From contig DUMQ01000060.1 in NCBI GenBank assembly GCA_012839815.1, positions 1 through 58,017 on the forward strand: DNA of 58,017 nt, read 5' to 3'. The DNA is from Bacillota bacterium (lineage in GTDB: Bacteria > Bacillota > SHA-98 > Ch115 > JABLXJ01). The position numbers were made by a program, and so were the translations under genes. The notes under the pieces were generated by a model. The model was given only the letters and a program-made list of their open reading frames with translations. It was not told the origin of the DNA and did no database searches. Shown piece after piece: positions 1 through 8,773 of the stretch; the stretch's first letter is position 1, and each line of letters opens with the position of its first letter.

Positions 1-156
1 CCCAGGACTTACGGTGTTGCGTTCCGGGGACGGCGCGCTTGCGGCGCGCCTCCGTTGAAATTTGGCGCGAGGGCCTTGCCAAATTTCAAAAGGCCCCGTC
101 ACGCAAGCACCGTAAGTCCTGGAAAAAGGGCGATAATCTTCGAACTTACACTTAGC
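1..156 (-). repeat. Branched palindromic repeat, copy 1 (cut by window start)
   Basis: The arms at 2-21 and 102-122 are inverted repeats of about 21 bp; the left arm lacks one base. Inside are two smaller hairpins: an inner stem built from GAAATTTGGC and GCCAAATTTC, and a GC-rich arm around GGCGCGC/GCGCGCC. The predicted fold is an outer stem carrying two side hairpins. Bases 123-156 are a flank ending in GAACTTACACTTAGC, which matches (reverse complement) the outer end of copy 2 near 27491. The copy is in the opposite orientation to the one at 27.5 kb. No transposase is seen, so it resembles a miniature non-autonomous element; mobility is inferred. Confidence 0.85.
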
Positions 157-189
157 CGCCTCCGCCTGGCGGAGAGATACGGGATACCC

Positions 190-258
190 CGGCCACTGTG
201 CGGCACTGGTAGCTGTCACCTGCGAAAGGTCCGGGTATTTTTGCGCACCAACTTAGTA
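190..258 (+). repeat. Dispersed ~70 bp repeat, copy a
   Basis: This stretch matches 30636-30702 with only a few differences. Shared blocks include GCGGCACTGGTAGCTGT, TGCGAAAGGTCCGGGTAT and a GCGCAC-AACTT tail. No reading frame or promoter is evident. It sits 33 bp from branched repeat copy 1. A shorter relative of the tail occurs at 38402. Its function is unknown. Confidence 0.75.
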
Positions 259-274
259 ATTATTAGGATAGCCT

Positions 275-1426
275 TTAGGGGGCGGTGGCTTTTATATAGG
301 CATTGCCAGGTAATGCCCTCACCGACCCGTCAACCTCGAGCGCGATAAGCGACGCGCTCACGAGGGAAGCATCGATGCCTGCCCTTTGAGCTATCTCATC
401 TACCACAAGAGGCTCATCCCCCAGGACTTGAAATACCCGACTTGCGACCGGCCCAAGCCTTCCCGGGGAAGCCTCCACCCCGTCAACCCCTGACGACACC
501 GTAACCCGACCGCTTGCCGGCAGGTCAAATAAGGTAACCGGCTCAAGGTTGAGGCCGAGCTCGCTCAAGATATCACCCACCTCCTCTACCAGGGCGGCTC
601 CCTCCTTCAGGAGCCTGTGCGGGCCCTTCGAGGTCTCCCTCCGTATATCCCCCGGCACCGCGAAAACCTGGCGCCCCTGCTCAAGGGCAAAATCAGCCGT
701 TATTAGGGCCCCACTCCTGAGCCCGGCTTCCACCACCACCGTCCCCAGGGAAAGCCCGCTTATAACCCTGTTCCGGGCGGGAAAGTTAACCGCAAGAGGT
801 CTCATTCCGAATGGAAACTCGCTTACGACCGCGCCCGAACCTACTATGTCGCACATTAGCTTGATGTTCTCCTGAGGGTAACAAATGTCCACCCCGCACC
901 CGAGCACAGCTATCGTCCGCCCCCCGGCCTTCAGCGCACCCCTGTGAGCGGCGGAATCGATCCCGCGAGCCATGCCGCTCACGACCGTTATTCCCCGCCG
1001 CGCAAGCTCATAGCCGAGCCGTTCGGCAACGCATACCCCGTACGGTGTGGGCCTCCGGCACCCGACCACCGCAACCGCCAGGCTGTCCTGCGGTGCGAGA
1101 GAACCCCTTATATACAAAACAGGCGGAGGGTCATATATCTGCGTGAGGAGCTTTGGATAGGCTTCTTCCCCGAGTGTAAGGATGCTAACACCGAGCGCAG
1201 CGGCCCTATCAAGCTCTCCTTCAATATCTACCTTGCCGCGACGTTCAATGATCTGGGAGGCGACCCCATCCCCGATATTGGGGACCCGTCTCAACTCCTC
1301 AAAGGAGGCATACCACGCAGCCTCGGCCGAGCCAAAGTAAGTTACCAGCGCATGAAGCCGGGCGCTTCCTATCCCTTGAACCATATTCCATGCAATCCAG
1401 TACTTACGGTCACGGGCATCTTCCAA
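275..1426 (-). CDS. dprA: DNA-protecting protein DprA/Smf
   Basis: This is the DprA/Smf family, which loads RecA on incoming single-stranded DNA during natural transformation. The protein has an N-terminal helix-hairpin-helix segment (MVQGIG...VPNIGDG). A Rossmann-like DprA core follows, with VVGCRRPTPYG, SGMARGIDSAAHRG and FPARNRVISGLS. A short C-terminal winged-helix-like tail contains VVDEIAQRAGIDASLV. I chose a TTG start at 1426 because a GGGGGG ribosome-binding site precedes it by 7 nt and the product (383 aa) then begins near the usual family N-terminus. An in-frame ATG at 1492 would add 22 unconserved residues. It is followed only by repeats, so it appears to end its transcription unit. 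Confidence 0.93.
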   Translation of the reverse strand: MEDARDRKYWIAWNMVQGIGSARLHALVTYFGSAEAAWYASFEELRRVPNIGDGVASQIIERRGKVDIEGELDRAAALGVSILTLGEEAYPKLLTQIYDPPPVLYIRGSLAPQDSLAVAVVGCRRPTPYGVCVAERLGYELARRGITVVSGMARGIDSAAHRGALKAGGRTIAVLGCGVDICYPQENIKLMCDIVGSGAVVSEFPFGMRPLAVNFPARNRVISGLSLGTVVVEAGLRSGALITADFALEQGRQVFAVPGDIRRETSKGPHRLLKEGAALVEEVGDILSELGLNLEPVTLFDLPASGRVTVSSGVDGVEASPGRLGPVASRVFQVLGDEPLVVDEIAQRAGIDASLVSASLIALEVDGSVRALPGNAYIKATAP

Positions 1427-1671
1427 GATCCATCCCCCCAACCATAGTCCCCGCGCGGTTCTGTAGATCTCTCTACTATCTGGTCGGCCCATCCAGTCGG
1501 CCCGGCAACGTTTAGTTGGTCCGTGTTATACTTCAACATCCAACCTGTGTATCCTTCCGATTCATTGAATTTCATCTTACCTTTATTACATTTAATTCAT
1601 TTGATGGAAGGATATTACATAAAAACATAGAATATTCCACAGGTGAATTATGGAAACGGAGACCGAAAGCT

Positions 1672-2052
1672 ATGACAGCATCTTCAAAAAACCTCGGCGC
1701 GCAAGGCGAGGAGCTTGCAGCGCGTTATCTTTCAGCATGCGGCTACGTGATCCTGGAACGCAACTACCGTTCGCCGGGCGGGGAGATCGACATTATAGCA
1801 CAGGACGGGGCTGCGACTTGTTTTATTGAGGTAAAGACCAGGAGAAGCCTTGCTTACGGACAACCGGGGGAGCATATAACCCGGGAGAAGCGCCGGAGGA
1901 TTATACGATCGGCGATATCATATTTATCAAAGCGCGGGGCAGCCGCGGCAACCCGTGCGTGCAGGTTCGACGTGGTATACGTGATTTTCGACGGGGCAAC
2001 GCCGGGGGATGAGCCGCGTATCGAGCTGGTCCGCAACGCTTTTACCCTATGA
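1672..2052 (+). CDS. yraN: YraN/UPF0102 family nuclease-like protein
   Basis: This 126-residue protein matches the UPF0102 (YraN) family with a restriction-endonuclease-like fold. Visible landmarks are GAQGEELAARYL, then GGEIDIIAQD and FIEVKTRR, which hold the D-E-K residues typical of this nuclease fold. The biochemical role is not settled in the family. The ATG at 1672 is preceded by GGAG; extending to an upstream ATG would add 52 unconserved residues. In many Bacillota yraN lies next to rnhB, comM and dprA on one strand. Here yraN and comM point the opposite way to both neighbours, suggesting a local inversion. Confidence 0.88.
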   Translation: MTASSKNLGAQGEELAARYLSACGYVILERNYRSPGGEIDIIAQDGAATCFIEVKTRRSLAYGQPGEHITREKRRRIIRSAISYLSKRGAAAATRACRFDVVYVIFDGATPGDEPRIELVRNAFTL

Positions 2053-2076
2053 CGGCTATATGCTAACACGATGGTA

Positions 2077-2198
2077 GGTCGGCGCGCCTCTCTTCCCCGG
2101 CTGACGCGGCTATAGGTGGGGGACCGCTCCGTAACCTCCGGCCGAGGGCTATCGGCCGGGGATTAGAGGCCGCATGGCGAAAAGAGGGTGCACCGACC
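2077..2198 (+). ncRNA. Candidate structured RNA / leader element ahead of comM
   Basis: The ends 2077-2094 and 2182-2198 can form a long closing helix: 15 Watson-Crick pairs, one G-U, one mismatch and one bulge. Inside, GCGGC at 2106-2110 can pair with GCCGC at 2169-2173, AGGT at 2114-2117 with ACCT at 2134-2137, and CCGGCCGA at 2138-2145 with TCGGCCGG at 2152-2159. Together this is a closed multi-branch fold. It lies between yraN and the likely start of comM. I do not recognise it as a known riboswitch, and a DNA-level palindrome is an alternative. The strand is assumed from comM. Confidence 0.4.
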
Positions 2199-2291
2199 TT
2201 GCGCGTGACTATCCGTAACACGAGCATCGCACTATCACGTAACAGAGCCCCGGGCAGGAACTCCAGGATGCTGGAAGGGAGAGAGTATAAA

Positions 2292-3851
2292 TTGCTGGCG
2301 AAGACCTTTAGCGGCGCCGTCCTCGGGATAGAGGGCTACGTAGTCAGGATCGAAGTCGATATCGCCCAGGGGTTGCCCTGCTTCGAAATCGTCGGCCTGC
2401 CCGACACCGTAACCCGCGAATCCAAGGAACGCGTCAGGGCAGCCCTCAAGAATTCCGGGCAAGAATTTCCAATAAAGCGCATAACAGTTAACCTCGCGCC
2501 CGCGACAATCAGGAAAGAAGGCACCTGCTTCGACCTGCCAATCGCCATCGGGATCGTGGCGGCGTGCGGCGGCCTGCCTGAGGATGCCGTGTCAAGATAC
2601 CTCATCGTTGGCGAGCTCTCTCTCGACGGGGAGCTTCGCGAAACAACGGGCATCCTCCCCATAGCCGAAATGGCGAGACGCGAGGGGTGGCGCGGGATCA
2701 TCGTGCCCACCGGAAACGCGCGAGAAGCCGCAGTGATAGAGGGTATAGAGGTATATCCCTTCAGGCGCCTCGATGAAGTCCTGCGTTTCCTGGCAGGTGA
2801 TCTGAGCGTGCCGGCCTTCCCCTCGATTCCTGGCCTGATCCGGGGCAGCACCGCGTCGAATACCCCGGACATCGACTCCGACGTGGACTTCAGCGATGTA
2901 AAGGGCCACCAGCACGCCAAGCGGGCCCTCGAAGTGGCCGTGGCAGGCGGGCATAACGTCCTCATGATAGGCCCCCCGGGATCGGGCAAAACCATGCTCG
3001 CAAGGCGCATACCAACCATTCTTCCCCCTCTTGAGAGGGATGAGGCGATCCAGGTCACCAAGATCTACAGCATAGCGGGCCTCATATCGCCCGACAGCGG
3101 GCTGGTTACAGCGAGACCATTCAGGGCGCCCCATCATACCGCATCCGATACGGGAATGATCGGCGGGGGCAAAGTCCCGCGGCCGGGAGAGATAAGCCTC
3201 GCCCACAGGGGGGTCCTCTTTCTGGATGAGCTCCCCGAATTTCGCAGGAACGTCCTGGAGTCCCTGCGCCAGCCCCTGGAAGACGGGGTGATAACCATAT
3301 CGAGGGCCTCGGGATCCGTATGCTACCCGGCCCGTTTTACCCTTATCGCCACGTCCAACCCATGCCAATGCGGGTTCTTCGGGGATCCATCGAGACCCTG
3401 CACATGCAGCCCCCAGTCTGTGCGGCGTTACATGAGCAGGGTATCCGGCCCCCTGCTCGACAGGATCGATATGCACATCGAGGTGCCGCGTCTCACCCAG
3501 GAGGAGCTTATAAGCATGGGGCCGTGCGAGCCGTCGGCCTCTATTCGCGAGCGAGTAATGCAGGCGCGGTCCATCCAGGCTAAGCGATTCAGGAGGTCCG
3601 GGCCCGGGTCCCCGGTATGCAATGCCGAGATGGGAACCCACGACATAAAGGAATTTTGCATGATCACGAGGGACGGGGAGCTCCTCCTGGAGAATGCCAT
3701 GACCAGGCTGAGGCTCAGCGGAAGGGCGTATTTCAGGATCCTGAAAGTAGCCCGAACGATAGCCGATCTTGCAGCATCTGACGTTATAAGGGTGGAGCAT
3801 GTAGCGGAAGCTATACAATATCGTGCACTAGATCGAAAATGGTGGGATTAG
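2292..3851 (+). CDS. comM: YifB/ComM family Mg-chelatase-like AAA+ ATPase
   Basis: ComM is a hexameric AAA+ helicase linked to branch migration during natural transformation. The order is an N-terminal ChlI-like domain (IVGLPDTVTRESKERVRAAL, then a PATIRKEG-type segment), the ATPase with Walker A GPPGSGKTM and a FLDELPEF Walker B, and a C-terminal Mg-chelatase domain (LSGRAYFRILKVARTIADL). A TTG at 2292, 8 nt after GGAAGGGAGAG, gives 519 residues, the usual family size. ATG 2268 and a start at 2199 are also in frame. The 3' end overlaps the convergent rnhB by 41 bp. With dprA and yraN it suggests DNA-uptake functions, but no uptake machinery is in the window. Confidence 0.93.
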   Translation: MLAKTFSGAVLGIEGYVVRIEVDIAQGLPCFEIVGLPDTVTRESKERVRAALKNSGQEFPIKRITVNLAPATIRKEGTCFDLPIAIGIVAACGGLPEDAVSRYLIVGELSLDGELRETTGILPIAEMARREGWRGIIVPTGNAREAAVIEGIEVYPFRRLDEVLRFLAGDLSVPAFPSIPGLIRGSTASNTPDIDSDVDFSDVKGHQHAKRALEVAVAGGHNVLMIGPPGSGKTMLARRIPTILPPLERDEAIQVTKIYSIAGLISPDSGLVTARPFRAPHHTASDTGMIGGGKVPRPGEISLAHRGVLFLDELPEFRRNVLESLRQPLEDGVITISRASGSVCYPARFTLIATSNPCQCGFFGDPSRPCTCSPQSVRRYMSRVSGPLLDRIDMHIEVPRLTQEELISMGPCEPSASIRERVMQARSIQAKRFRRSGPGSPVCNAEMGTHDIKEFCMITRDGELLLENAMTRLRLSGRAYFRILKVARTIADLAASDVIRVEHVAEAIQYRALDRKWWD

Positions 3852-4527
3852 AATATTTATGAACGAGGGAAAAGGACATCCGGTGGAAAGGGCACGGCCC
3901 GTAAGCTCTTAACGCATCTATATGCTCTTTTGTGCCATAACCCTTGTGTCTTGCAAAGCCGTATTGAGGGTAGCGCTTATCCAGGTCGATCATGATCCTG
4001 TCCCTGGTCACCTTTGCAATAATTGAGGCCGCTGCAATACAAGAACACCGGCCGTCGCCGCCAACAATCCCCTTCTGCGGCAGGGTGCACCCCGGTATAT
4101 CGCGCCCGTCCACCAGGATATAATCAGGCCTTACACTCAGCTTTCTTATGGCTTCCCGCATAGCGAGAAAGGTGGCCTGGAGGATGTTGATTCTGTCTAT
4201 GATATCGTGGGATACTATGCCCACACCCACGGCGACAGCAGACCCCTCTATTATCTCGTAGAGCGCTTCGCGCCTTTTCGGGGAAAGCTTTTTAGAATCA
4301 TTGAGATACGGGATCTCAATCCCCCGGGGAAGGATCACCGCGGCAGCCACGACTGGCCCGGCAAGCGGACCCCGGCCGGCTTCATCCACGCCTGCTACGT
4401 TGACATAGCCACCCTGAAAGAGCTCCTCCTCGAGCTCACCCATATGTTGAAGCCTCTCTAATTCGTCACGTTCAAGATGCTCCCTGGCTTCATCCGGCGT
4501 CATGGCCTTGAGACGAAGGAGATTCAA
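3811..4527 (-). CDS. rnhB: Ribonuclease HII
   Basis: RNase HII cleaves RNA in RNA:DNA hybrids and starts ribonucleotide excision from DNA. The acidic site residues are visible in GVDEAGRGPLAGPV (D, E), ILVDG (D) and AAASIIAKVTRD (D), with NDSKKLS between them. The usual KGD motif reads GGDGRCSC here, a modest variation. A TTG start at 4527, 6 nt after GGGAGGG, gives 238 residues; the ATG at 4503 is the alternative. The start overlaps the end of rbgA, indicating translational coupling. The 3' end overlaps convergent comM. Confidence 0.92.
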   Translation of the reverse strand: MNLLRLKAMTPDEAREHLERDELERLQHMGELEEELFQGGYVNVAGVDEAGRGPLAGPVVAAAVILPRGIEIPYLNDSKKLSPKRREALYEIIEGSAVAVGVGIVSHDIIDRINILQATFLAMREAIRKLSVRPDYILVDGRDIPGCTLPQKGIVGGDGRCSCIAAASIIAKVTRDRIMIDLDKRYPQYGFARHKGYGTKEHIDALRAYGPCPFHRMSFSLVHKYSNPTIFDLVHDIV

Positions 4528-5314
4528 GGGTAACCCTCCCGAGCCTGCCTTCGCGGAAGTCACGGATGACAAGGCGGGCGGCCCTGCTAATATCGGGGAT
4601 GCCACCCGGGCCCAGGCAACCTCGCGCCCTGGCGATATCATGGAGCCCATCGATCCGGGTCCCGTAGCGGGATTCCAGAGTCCCGGGGGCGGACGCACCG
4701 AGCAAGGACAGGAGCTTCGAAGCGACTGGCTCGGGATCGAACCTCTCGTCGGGTACACACCCTATTGCACAAAGCCACGGCCAGGCCTGACCCCCTATAT
4801 CGACGCCCTCTATCTCCATTATGCCCGGGGTGTCGAGGAGTTCCAGGCCCCTTCCCGCCACAACCCACTGGTGTCCCCGGGTGATCCCGGGCCTGTTCCC
4901 TGTACGTGCCCTTTTGCGCCCCGCTATCCGGTTCACCAGGGAAGACTTGCCTACATTTGGGAAACCAATCACAACCGCCCGGATGGCCCTTCGCCTCCGA
5001 TGCCGTGCCTCCAGCTCATGAGCGATGCCTGACGCCACGACCTCGGCACGCCTGATGAGATCCGGTACCCCCAGGCCCGTCCGGGCATTTAGAGGGACGC
5101 ATACAGCCCCCTTTTCCTCAAAAAAGCCCTTCCACACCCCGGTCTTTACAGGATCTGCTAGATCGATCTTGTTCAAAGCCAATATGAACTCCTTACCCCT
5201 GGCCACCTCTGCAATCCTGGGGTTGCTGGTACTCAACGGGGCCCTGGCATCGAGAACCTCTATGACCATATCGATTTCCCGGAGGACCCTCCGGATGCAT
5301 TCAACGCCGGACAT
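4490..5314 (-). CDS. rbgA: Ribosome biogenesis GTPase RbgA/YlqF
   Basis: This is a circularly permuted GTPase needed for late 50S assembly in Bacillus. The G4 motif NKIDLAD precedes G1 GFPNVGKSSLVNR and G3 DTPGIM, the permuted order of the YlqF family. PGITRGHQWV follows G1. The open frame continues upstream into lepB. I chose the ATG at 5314, one base after the lepB stop; GTG 5323 is possible. From this start the WFPGHM-type N-terminal signature of RbgA is not seen; only a weak WFAG appears further upstream in the lepB overlap. The N-terminus is therefore atypical or the start is wrong. It sits between lepB and rnhB as in many relatives. Confidence 0.87.
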   Translation of the reverse strand: MSGVECIRRVLREIDMVIEVLDARAPLSTSNPRIAEVARGKEFILALNKIDLADPVKTGVWKGFFEEKGAVCVPLNARTGLGVPDLIRRAEVVASGIAHELEARHRRRRAIRAVVIGFPNVGKSSLVNRIAGRKRARTGNRPGITRGHQWVVAGRGLELLDTPGIMEIEGVDIGGQAWPWLCAIGCVPDERFDPEPVASKLLSLLGASAPGTLESRYGTRIDGLHDIARARGCLGPGGIPDISRAARLVIRDFREGRLGRVTLESPSSQGHDAG

Positions 5315-5315
5315 T

Positions 5316-5966
5316 TCAGCCACCCGGTTGAGTCGCGGCACCCGCTTGAATCGCAGCCCGGCGAACCAGCCCGATCCTGTTAAGCGGCCAGTAGATAACG
5401 AAAGCATGGCCGACCACATTGCTCAAAGGCACGAAACCAACATCGGCAAACCTCGAATCCTCGCTGTTATTCCGATTGTCCCCCAGGACGAATATGCGAC
5501 CCTCCGGGACGACCTCGGGCCCATAGGCTCCATAAGTACGATCAAGGGTATAGGGTTCATCGAGCCTCGAACCATTCAAGAAAACCGCGCCGTCACGTAT
5601 CTCGACCCTATCCCCTGGCACCCCGATAACCCTCTTGATGAACTTGCGTCGCGGGTCAAATGGATACCTGAAGACAACAATCTCGCCCCTGGCAGGCTCC
5701 CTGAAGCGATAGATGAACTTATTTACCAGGAGCCGCTCCCCGTTATGCAGCGTCGGTTCCATCGAGCTGCCCTGGACCACAAAGGACTGGGCGATAAATG
5801 TAATTATGAACGCTGCCAGGACGACCGCTATCACAAACGCCTGGAGGTACTCCATAATTTCGGCCCTAACCTTGGCTGAGACCGCCGGAGCCCCGGAAGG
5901 TGAAGGCGGGTCGTCACGTCTCCCCTTCGTCGCAGGTCCCTCGTCCTTATGGGTTAATTCGGCCAT
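5316..5966 (-). CDS. lepB: Type I signal peptidase
   Basis: A membrane-bound serine protease that removes signal peptides from exported proteins. One N-terminal transmembrane segment (AFVIAVVLAAFIITFIA) follows a charged, proline-rich cytoplasmic tail. The catalytic serine lies in GSSMEPTL and the lysine in RKFIKRVIGVPGD. The GDNRNNSEDSR box is present. Start ATG 5966 follows AAGGGGGAACGAGA. The C-terminus extends about 15 residues beyond the usual WPLNRIGL ending. It is in the rplS-lepB-rbgA-rnhB order typical of Bacillota. Confidence 0.94.
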   Translation of the reverse strand: MAELTHKDEGPATKGRRDDPPSPSGAPAVSAKVRAEIMEYLQAFVIAVVLAAFIITFIAQSFVVQGSSMEPTLHNGERLLVNKFIYRFREPARGEIVVFRYPFDPRRKFIKRVIGVPGDRVEIRDGAVFLNGSRLDEPYTLDRTYGAYGPEVVPEGRIFVLGDNRNNSEDSRFADVGFVPLSNVVGHAFVIYWPLNRIGLVRRAAIQAGAATQPGG

Positions 5967-6037
5967 TCTCGTTCCCCCTTGCCTGTGCGAGCCTGTGAAT
6001 GAAGCCTGACCCACCCTTTTCTCCTACGGCCGGCCAA

Positions 6038-6385
6038 CTAACCGCGACGCTCTTGCTTTACGCGGGCCGCCTTGCCAAGGCGACTTCTCAGGTAATAAAG
6101 CTTGGCGCGCCTGACGCGCCCCTCCCTTACAACCTCGATCTTATCGATCTTTGGTGAATGAAGGGGGAAGCACCTCTCGACGCCGATACCTTGCGAGACT
6201 TTCCTGACGGTGAACGTCTCGCCCAGGCCTCCACCCCGCCGGCTTATGACCGTGCCCTCAAATACCTGGATGCGCTCGCGGCCGCCTTCAACTACCTTTA
6301 CATAAACCCGCACCACGTCGCCAGGCTTAAATGATGGGATATCCTGTTTCATATATTCCTGTTCCAGAGCATTGATAATATTCAT
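6038..6385 (-). CDS. rplS: 50S ribosomal protein L19
   Basis: L19 sits at the 30S-50S interface. The 115-residue protein has the conserved [28 protein letters not shown] and [12 protein letters not shown] segments over its full length. A GGGAGGAGATC ribosome-binding site precedes the ATG. It follows trmD by 27 bp, in the conserved rpsP-rimM-trmD-rplS order. Confidence 0.97.
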   Translation of the reverse strand: MNIINALEQEYMKQDIPSFKPGDVVRVYVKVVEGGRERIQVFEGTVISRRGGGLGETFTVRKVSQGIGVERCFPLHSPKIDKIEVVREGRVRRAKLYYLRSRLGKAARVKQERRG

Positions 6386-6412
6386 CGAATGATCTCCTCC
6401 CGATAAGCGAGA

Positions 6413-7183
6413 TTATATCATATCGGAGGGCTTTACACAATTCTCCTCCTCGATCTCCTTGAGCAGCCTAAGATCTGTGGAGTCGAGATTGGCCTTGCGC
6501 AGGAGATCGGGCCGCCTTAAAAGGGTGCGGCGCAAAGCCTCTTTTCGCCTCCACAGGCGAACCTTCTCATGATCACCGCTCAAGAGCACTTCCGGCACCT
6601 TCATGCCCCTGAAATCCCGCGGCCGTGTATACTGGGGAAAGTCCAGGAGATAGTTGTAGAAGGAATCCTCTACGGCGGATTCTTCCTCCTTGAGAACCCC
6701 CGGGATCATGCGAGCAACGGCATCGATGACGACCATGGCGGGCAATTCCCCGCCCGTAAGGACATAATCACCTATCGATATCTCATCATCTACGAGATGC
6801 TCCCGGACCCGCTCATCAACACCCTCATAGTGGCCACAGATAAAGAGCAAGGCCGGCCTGGCAGCGAGCTCCCTGGCCAGGTCCTGATTAAACGTCCGGC
6901 CCTGGGGGCACATGAGGATAACGTAAGGTTCCTCGAACCCGAGGGCGGATAGCTCATCCTTGACGTGTTCCACCCCTTTAAATATGGGCTCTGGCTTCAT
7001 CAACATGCCAACGCCGCCCCCGAAGGGATAATCATCTGTGACCTTATGTTTATCCTCTGCAAAATCCCTTATATTGTGCAGGTGTATTGCGATGATACCC
7101 CTCTCCTGCGCCCGCTTTAGCATGCTCTCTGAGAGGGGCCCTTTAAACATCTCGGGGAAAATAGTCAAGATATCGATCCTCAT
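6413..7183 (-). CDS. trmD: tRNA (guanine-N1-)-methyltransferase TrmD
   Basis: TrmD makes m1G37 in tRNAs, preventing +1 frameshifting, using S-adenosylmethionine bound in a trefoil knot. The knot region reads [15 protein letters not shown]. The [13 protein letters not shown] segment and the [14 protein letters not shown] motif follow. ATG 7183 ([13 protein letters not shown]) matches the family N-terminus; an ATG at 7204 would add seven residues. The gene lies between rimM and rplS. Confidence 0.96.
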   Translation of the reverse strand: MRIDILTIFPEMFKGPLSESMLKRAQERGIIAIHLHNIRDFAEDKHKVTDDYPFGGGVGMLMKPEPIFKGVEHVKDELSALGFEEPYVILMCPQGRTFNQDLARELAARPALLFICGHYEGVDERVREHLVDDEISIGDYVLTGGELPAMVVIDAVARMIPGVLKEEESAVEDSFYNYLLDFPQYTRPRDFRGMKVPEVLLSGDHEKVRLWRRKEALRRTLLRRPDLLRKANLDSTDLRLLKEIEEENCVKPSDMI

Positions 7184-7223
7184 CGCATCGCGTCCTTGCA
7201 TCATGCTCCCGGTCCATGTGCGC

Positions 7224-7757
7224 TTATATAAGCCCCTTACGGGGCTCTATAACCATCCTCTTTCCCGCGATGTCAATATCCTTTACGATGTCCCGCGTGG
7301 CAGGGACCAGGATCTCACGCCCGCGCCCGGCTTCCTCATCTGCCCGCACAATATATACGTCGTTGGCTTCCCCCGTCATTACCTCTGCAACCCGGCCGAT
7401 ACGCTCCCCCGTGGTAAGGAGTACATCAAGGCCGATGATATCATGGATGAAATAACGGCCGGGCGGGAGCCGGACGGCCTGCTCATGAGGGACATATATA
7501 GCCAGGCCGCGAAGGCGGCCAGCCTCATCAATACTTGATATCCCCGCAAATTTGACCAGGATGAACCGCTTGTGTAGCCTTGTGCTCTCGATCTCAAGCT
7601 CCCGTGTGCTTTCCGGGTCCGGCCCAACCCAGACGCGCTCCAGACCTATAAAACGCTCCGGGAAGTCGGTGAAGGGCATGACGCGCACCTCACCTTTGAT
7701 CCCCTGAGGGGCCGTGATCCGGCCGATCTGTATAAACCGGTCAACCACCTTCCCCAT
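7224..7757 (-). CDS. rimM: 16S rRNA processing protein RimM
   Basis: RimM binds S19 and helps maturation of the 30S head. The N-terminal RimM domain starts [15 protein letters not shown] and ends around [15 protein letters not shown]. The PRC-barrel-like C-terminal half has [15 protein letters not shown] and [15 protein letters not shown]. The start overlaps the end of ylqD by 17 bp, implying coupled translation. Length 177 aa is normal. Confidence 0.95.
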   Translation of the reverse strand: MGKVVDRFIQIGRITAPQGIKGEVRVMPFTDFPERFIGLERVWVGPDPESTRELEIESTRLHKRFILVKFAGISSIDEAGRLRGLAIYVPHEQAVRLPPGRYFIHDIIGLDVLLTTGERIGRVAEVMTGEANDVYIVRADEEAGRGREILVPATRDIVKDIDIAGKRMVIEPRKGLI

Positions 7758-8184
7758 CAGCCTCCGGGATATTGCCTTCGCGAATCTCAGCCACTATCCC
7801 GTCCTTCACAATGATCTCCGTGGCCATGATCTTTCTTAGATCATCGCCGATACCGATATCCACAAGGCCCTCAACGACCCCCTGAGTTACCTCCTGGCCG
7901 ATTTCCCACTTTGCAACCTCTTGGGCCTCAGCTAGCAGCCGCTCACGGGCTTCCCGCCGTTTTTCCCTCTCGCTCTCGATCTGGCTTCTTGCCGATATGA
8001 CCTGTTGCGGGCTCTGCTTTTCGAGATCGGCGAGGAAGCGTTTAGCTTGAAATTCCATCTGTTTCAATTGCAGGTCGATCTCGTTTATGGATTCCTCAAG
8101 GCTAGCGAGCATGGCAGCTTTGAACGTCTCCGTCACGATCACCTTGACCGTGACAGGCCGCTTTATCGTGACACGAGCCACCAA
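7741..8184 (-). CDS. ylqD: YlqD family protein
   Basis: This 147-residue protein matches the YlqD family, found in the rpsP-rimM operon of many Bacillota. Its function is unknown. The middle (about residues 30-90) is highly charged and coiled-coil-like. An acidic beta-rich tail follows (IGDDLRKIMATEIIVKDGIVAEI). The TTG at 8184 or GTG at 8181 follows GGGGAGG. A role in ribosome maturation is suggested only by context. Confidence 0.82.
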   Translation of the reverse strand: MVARVTIKRPVTVKVIVTETFKAAMLASLEESINEIDLQLKQMEFQAKRFLADLEKQSPQQVISARSQIESEREKRREARERLLAEAQEVAKWEIGQEVTQGVVEGLVDIGIGDDLRKIMATEIIVKDGIVAEIREGNIPEADGEGG

Positions 8185-8208
8185 CTTCGCCTCCCCGGGG
8201 TAAACACG

Positions 8209-8436
8209 TCAGACAATCTCTACCGTCACCCGTTTCCCTTCTCTGGTTGCAGCTGCCTTTACCAAAGTACGGATAGCCTTGGCGGTCCTGCCCTGCTTCC
8301 CGATGACCTTGCCCATGTCGGCAGGAGCTACCCGCAACTCCAGGACGGTACCTTTTTCGTCGTCCACCTCGTCGACCCTAACCTGGGAAGGATCATCCAC
8401 AAGCGCTCTGGCAATGAACTCGACTAATTCCTTCAC
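8209..8436 (-). CDS. khpA: KH-domain RNA-binding protein KhpA/YlqC
   Basis: A small single-KH protein that in other Gram-positives pairs with KhpB/EloR and binds RNAs linked to cell elongation. The RNA-binding loop [15 protein letters not shown] is the KH GxxG motif. The GTG start at 8436 follows GGGGGG and yields 75 residues, the family size; an upstream ATG would add about 47 unrelated residues. Its position between rpsP and ylqD is the conserved one. Confidence 0.93.
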   Translation of the reverse strand: MKELVEFIARALVDDPSQVRVDEVDDEKGTVLELRVAPADMGKVIGKQGRTAKAIRTLVKAAATREGKRVTVEIV

Positions 8437-8480
8437 GATAGCACCCCCCGTGCTCGAAACAGCACAGGCCTTTTCCTTCT

Positions 8481-8750
8481 TCACTTCCCTGCGCTCGCCT
8501 TGAACTTCTCCATCACACCCGCCTTTGTAAGCAGGTATTTCACCGTATCGGAGGGTTGAGCGCCCTGCCTGAGCCATTTCAGTGCCTTTTCCTCATTGAT
8601 CTTTAGCTCTACGGGCTCCCGGGTGGGATTGTAGTATCCTATGATTTCAATATGGCGCCCGTCCCTGGGGTACCTGGAATCCGCCACTACAACCCTATAT
8701 GATGGCTGCTTCTTCGCCCCGGTCCTGGTTAACCTGATCGTGGTTGCCAC
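8481..8750 (-). CDS. rpsP: 30S ribosomal protein S16
   Basis: S16 stabilises the 30S body. The protein opens with [20 protein letters not shown] and contains the [13 protein letters not shown] segment. The GTG start at 8750 is fixed by a near-perfect AAAGGAGGTGA Shine-Dalgarno. This gives 89 residues. An in-frame upstream ATG would add 35 unrelated residues. It heads the ribosome-maturation gene group after ffh. Confidence 0.96.
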   Translation of the reverse strand: MATTIRLTRTGAKKQPSYRVVVADSRYPRDGRHIEIIGYYNPTREPVELKINEEKALKWLRQGAQPSDTVKYLLTKAGVMEKFKASAGK

Positions 8751-8773
8751 AGCGTCACCTCCTTTCGCATGAC

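Noticed and set aside
190-258. tRNA or riboswitch fragment
   Set aside because: No cloverleaf, no anticodon arm and no known riboswitch core; its near-identical second copy points to a repeat.
55-348. Open frame running through repeat copy 1
   Set aside because: It reads through a palindrome and has no protein-like pattern or ribosome-binding site; the similar frames near 27.5 kb are by-products of the same repeat.
2592-3818. 408-residue open frame opposite comM
   Set aside because: Antisense of a complete AAA+ protein; no independent evidence.
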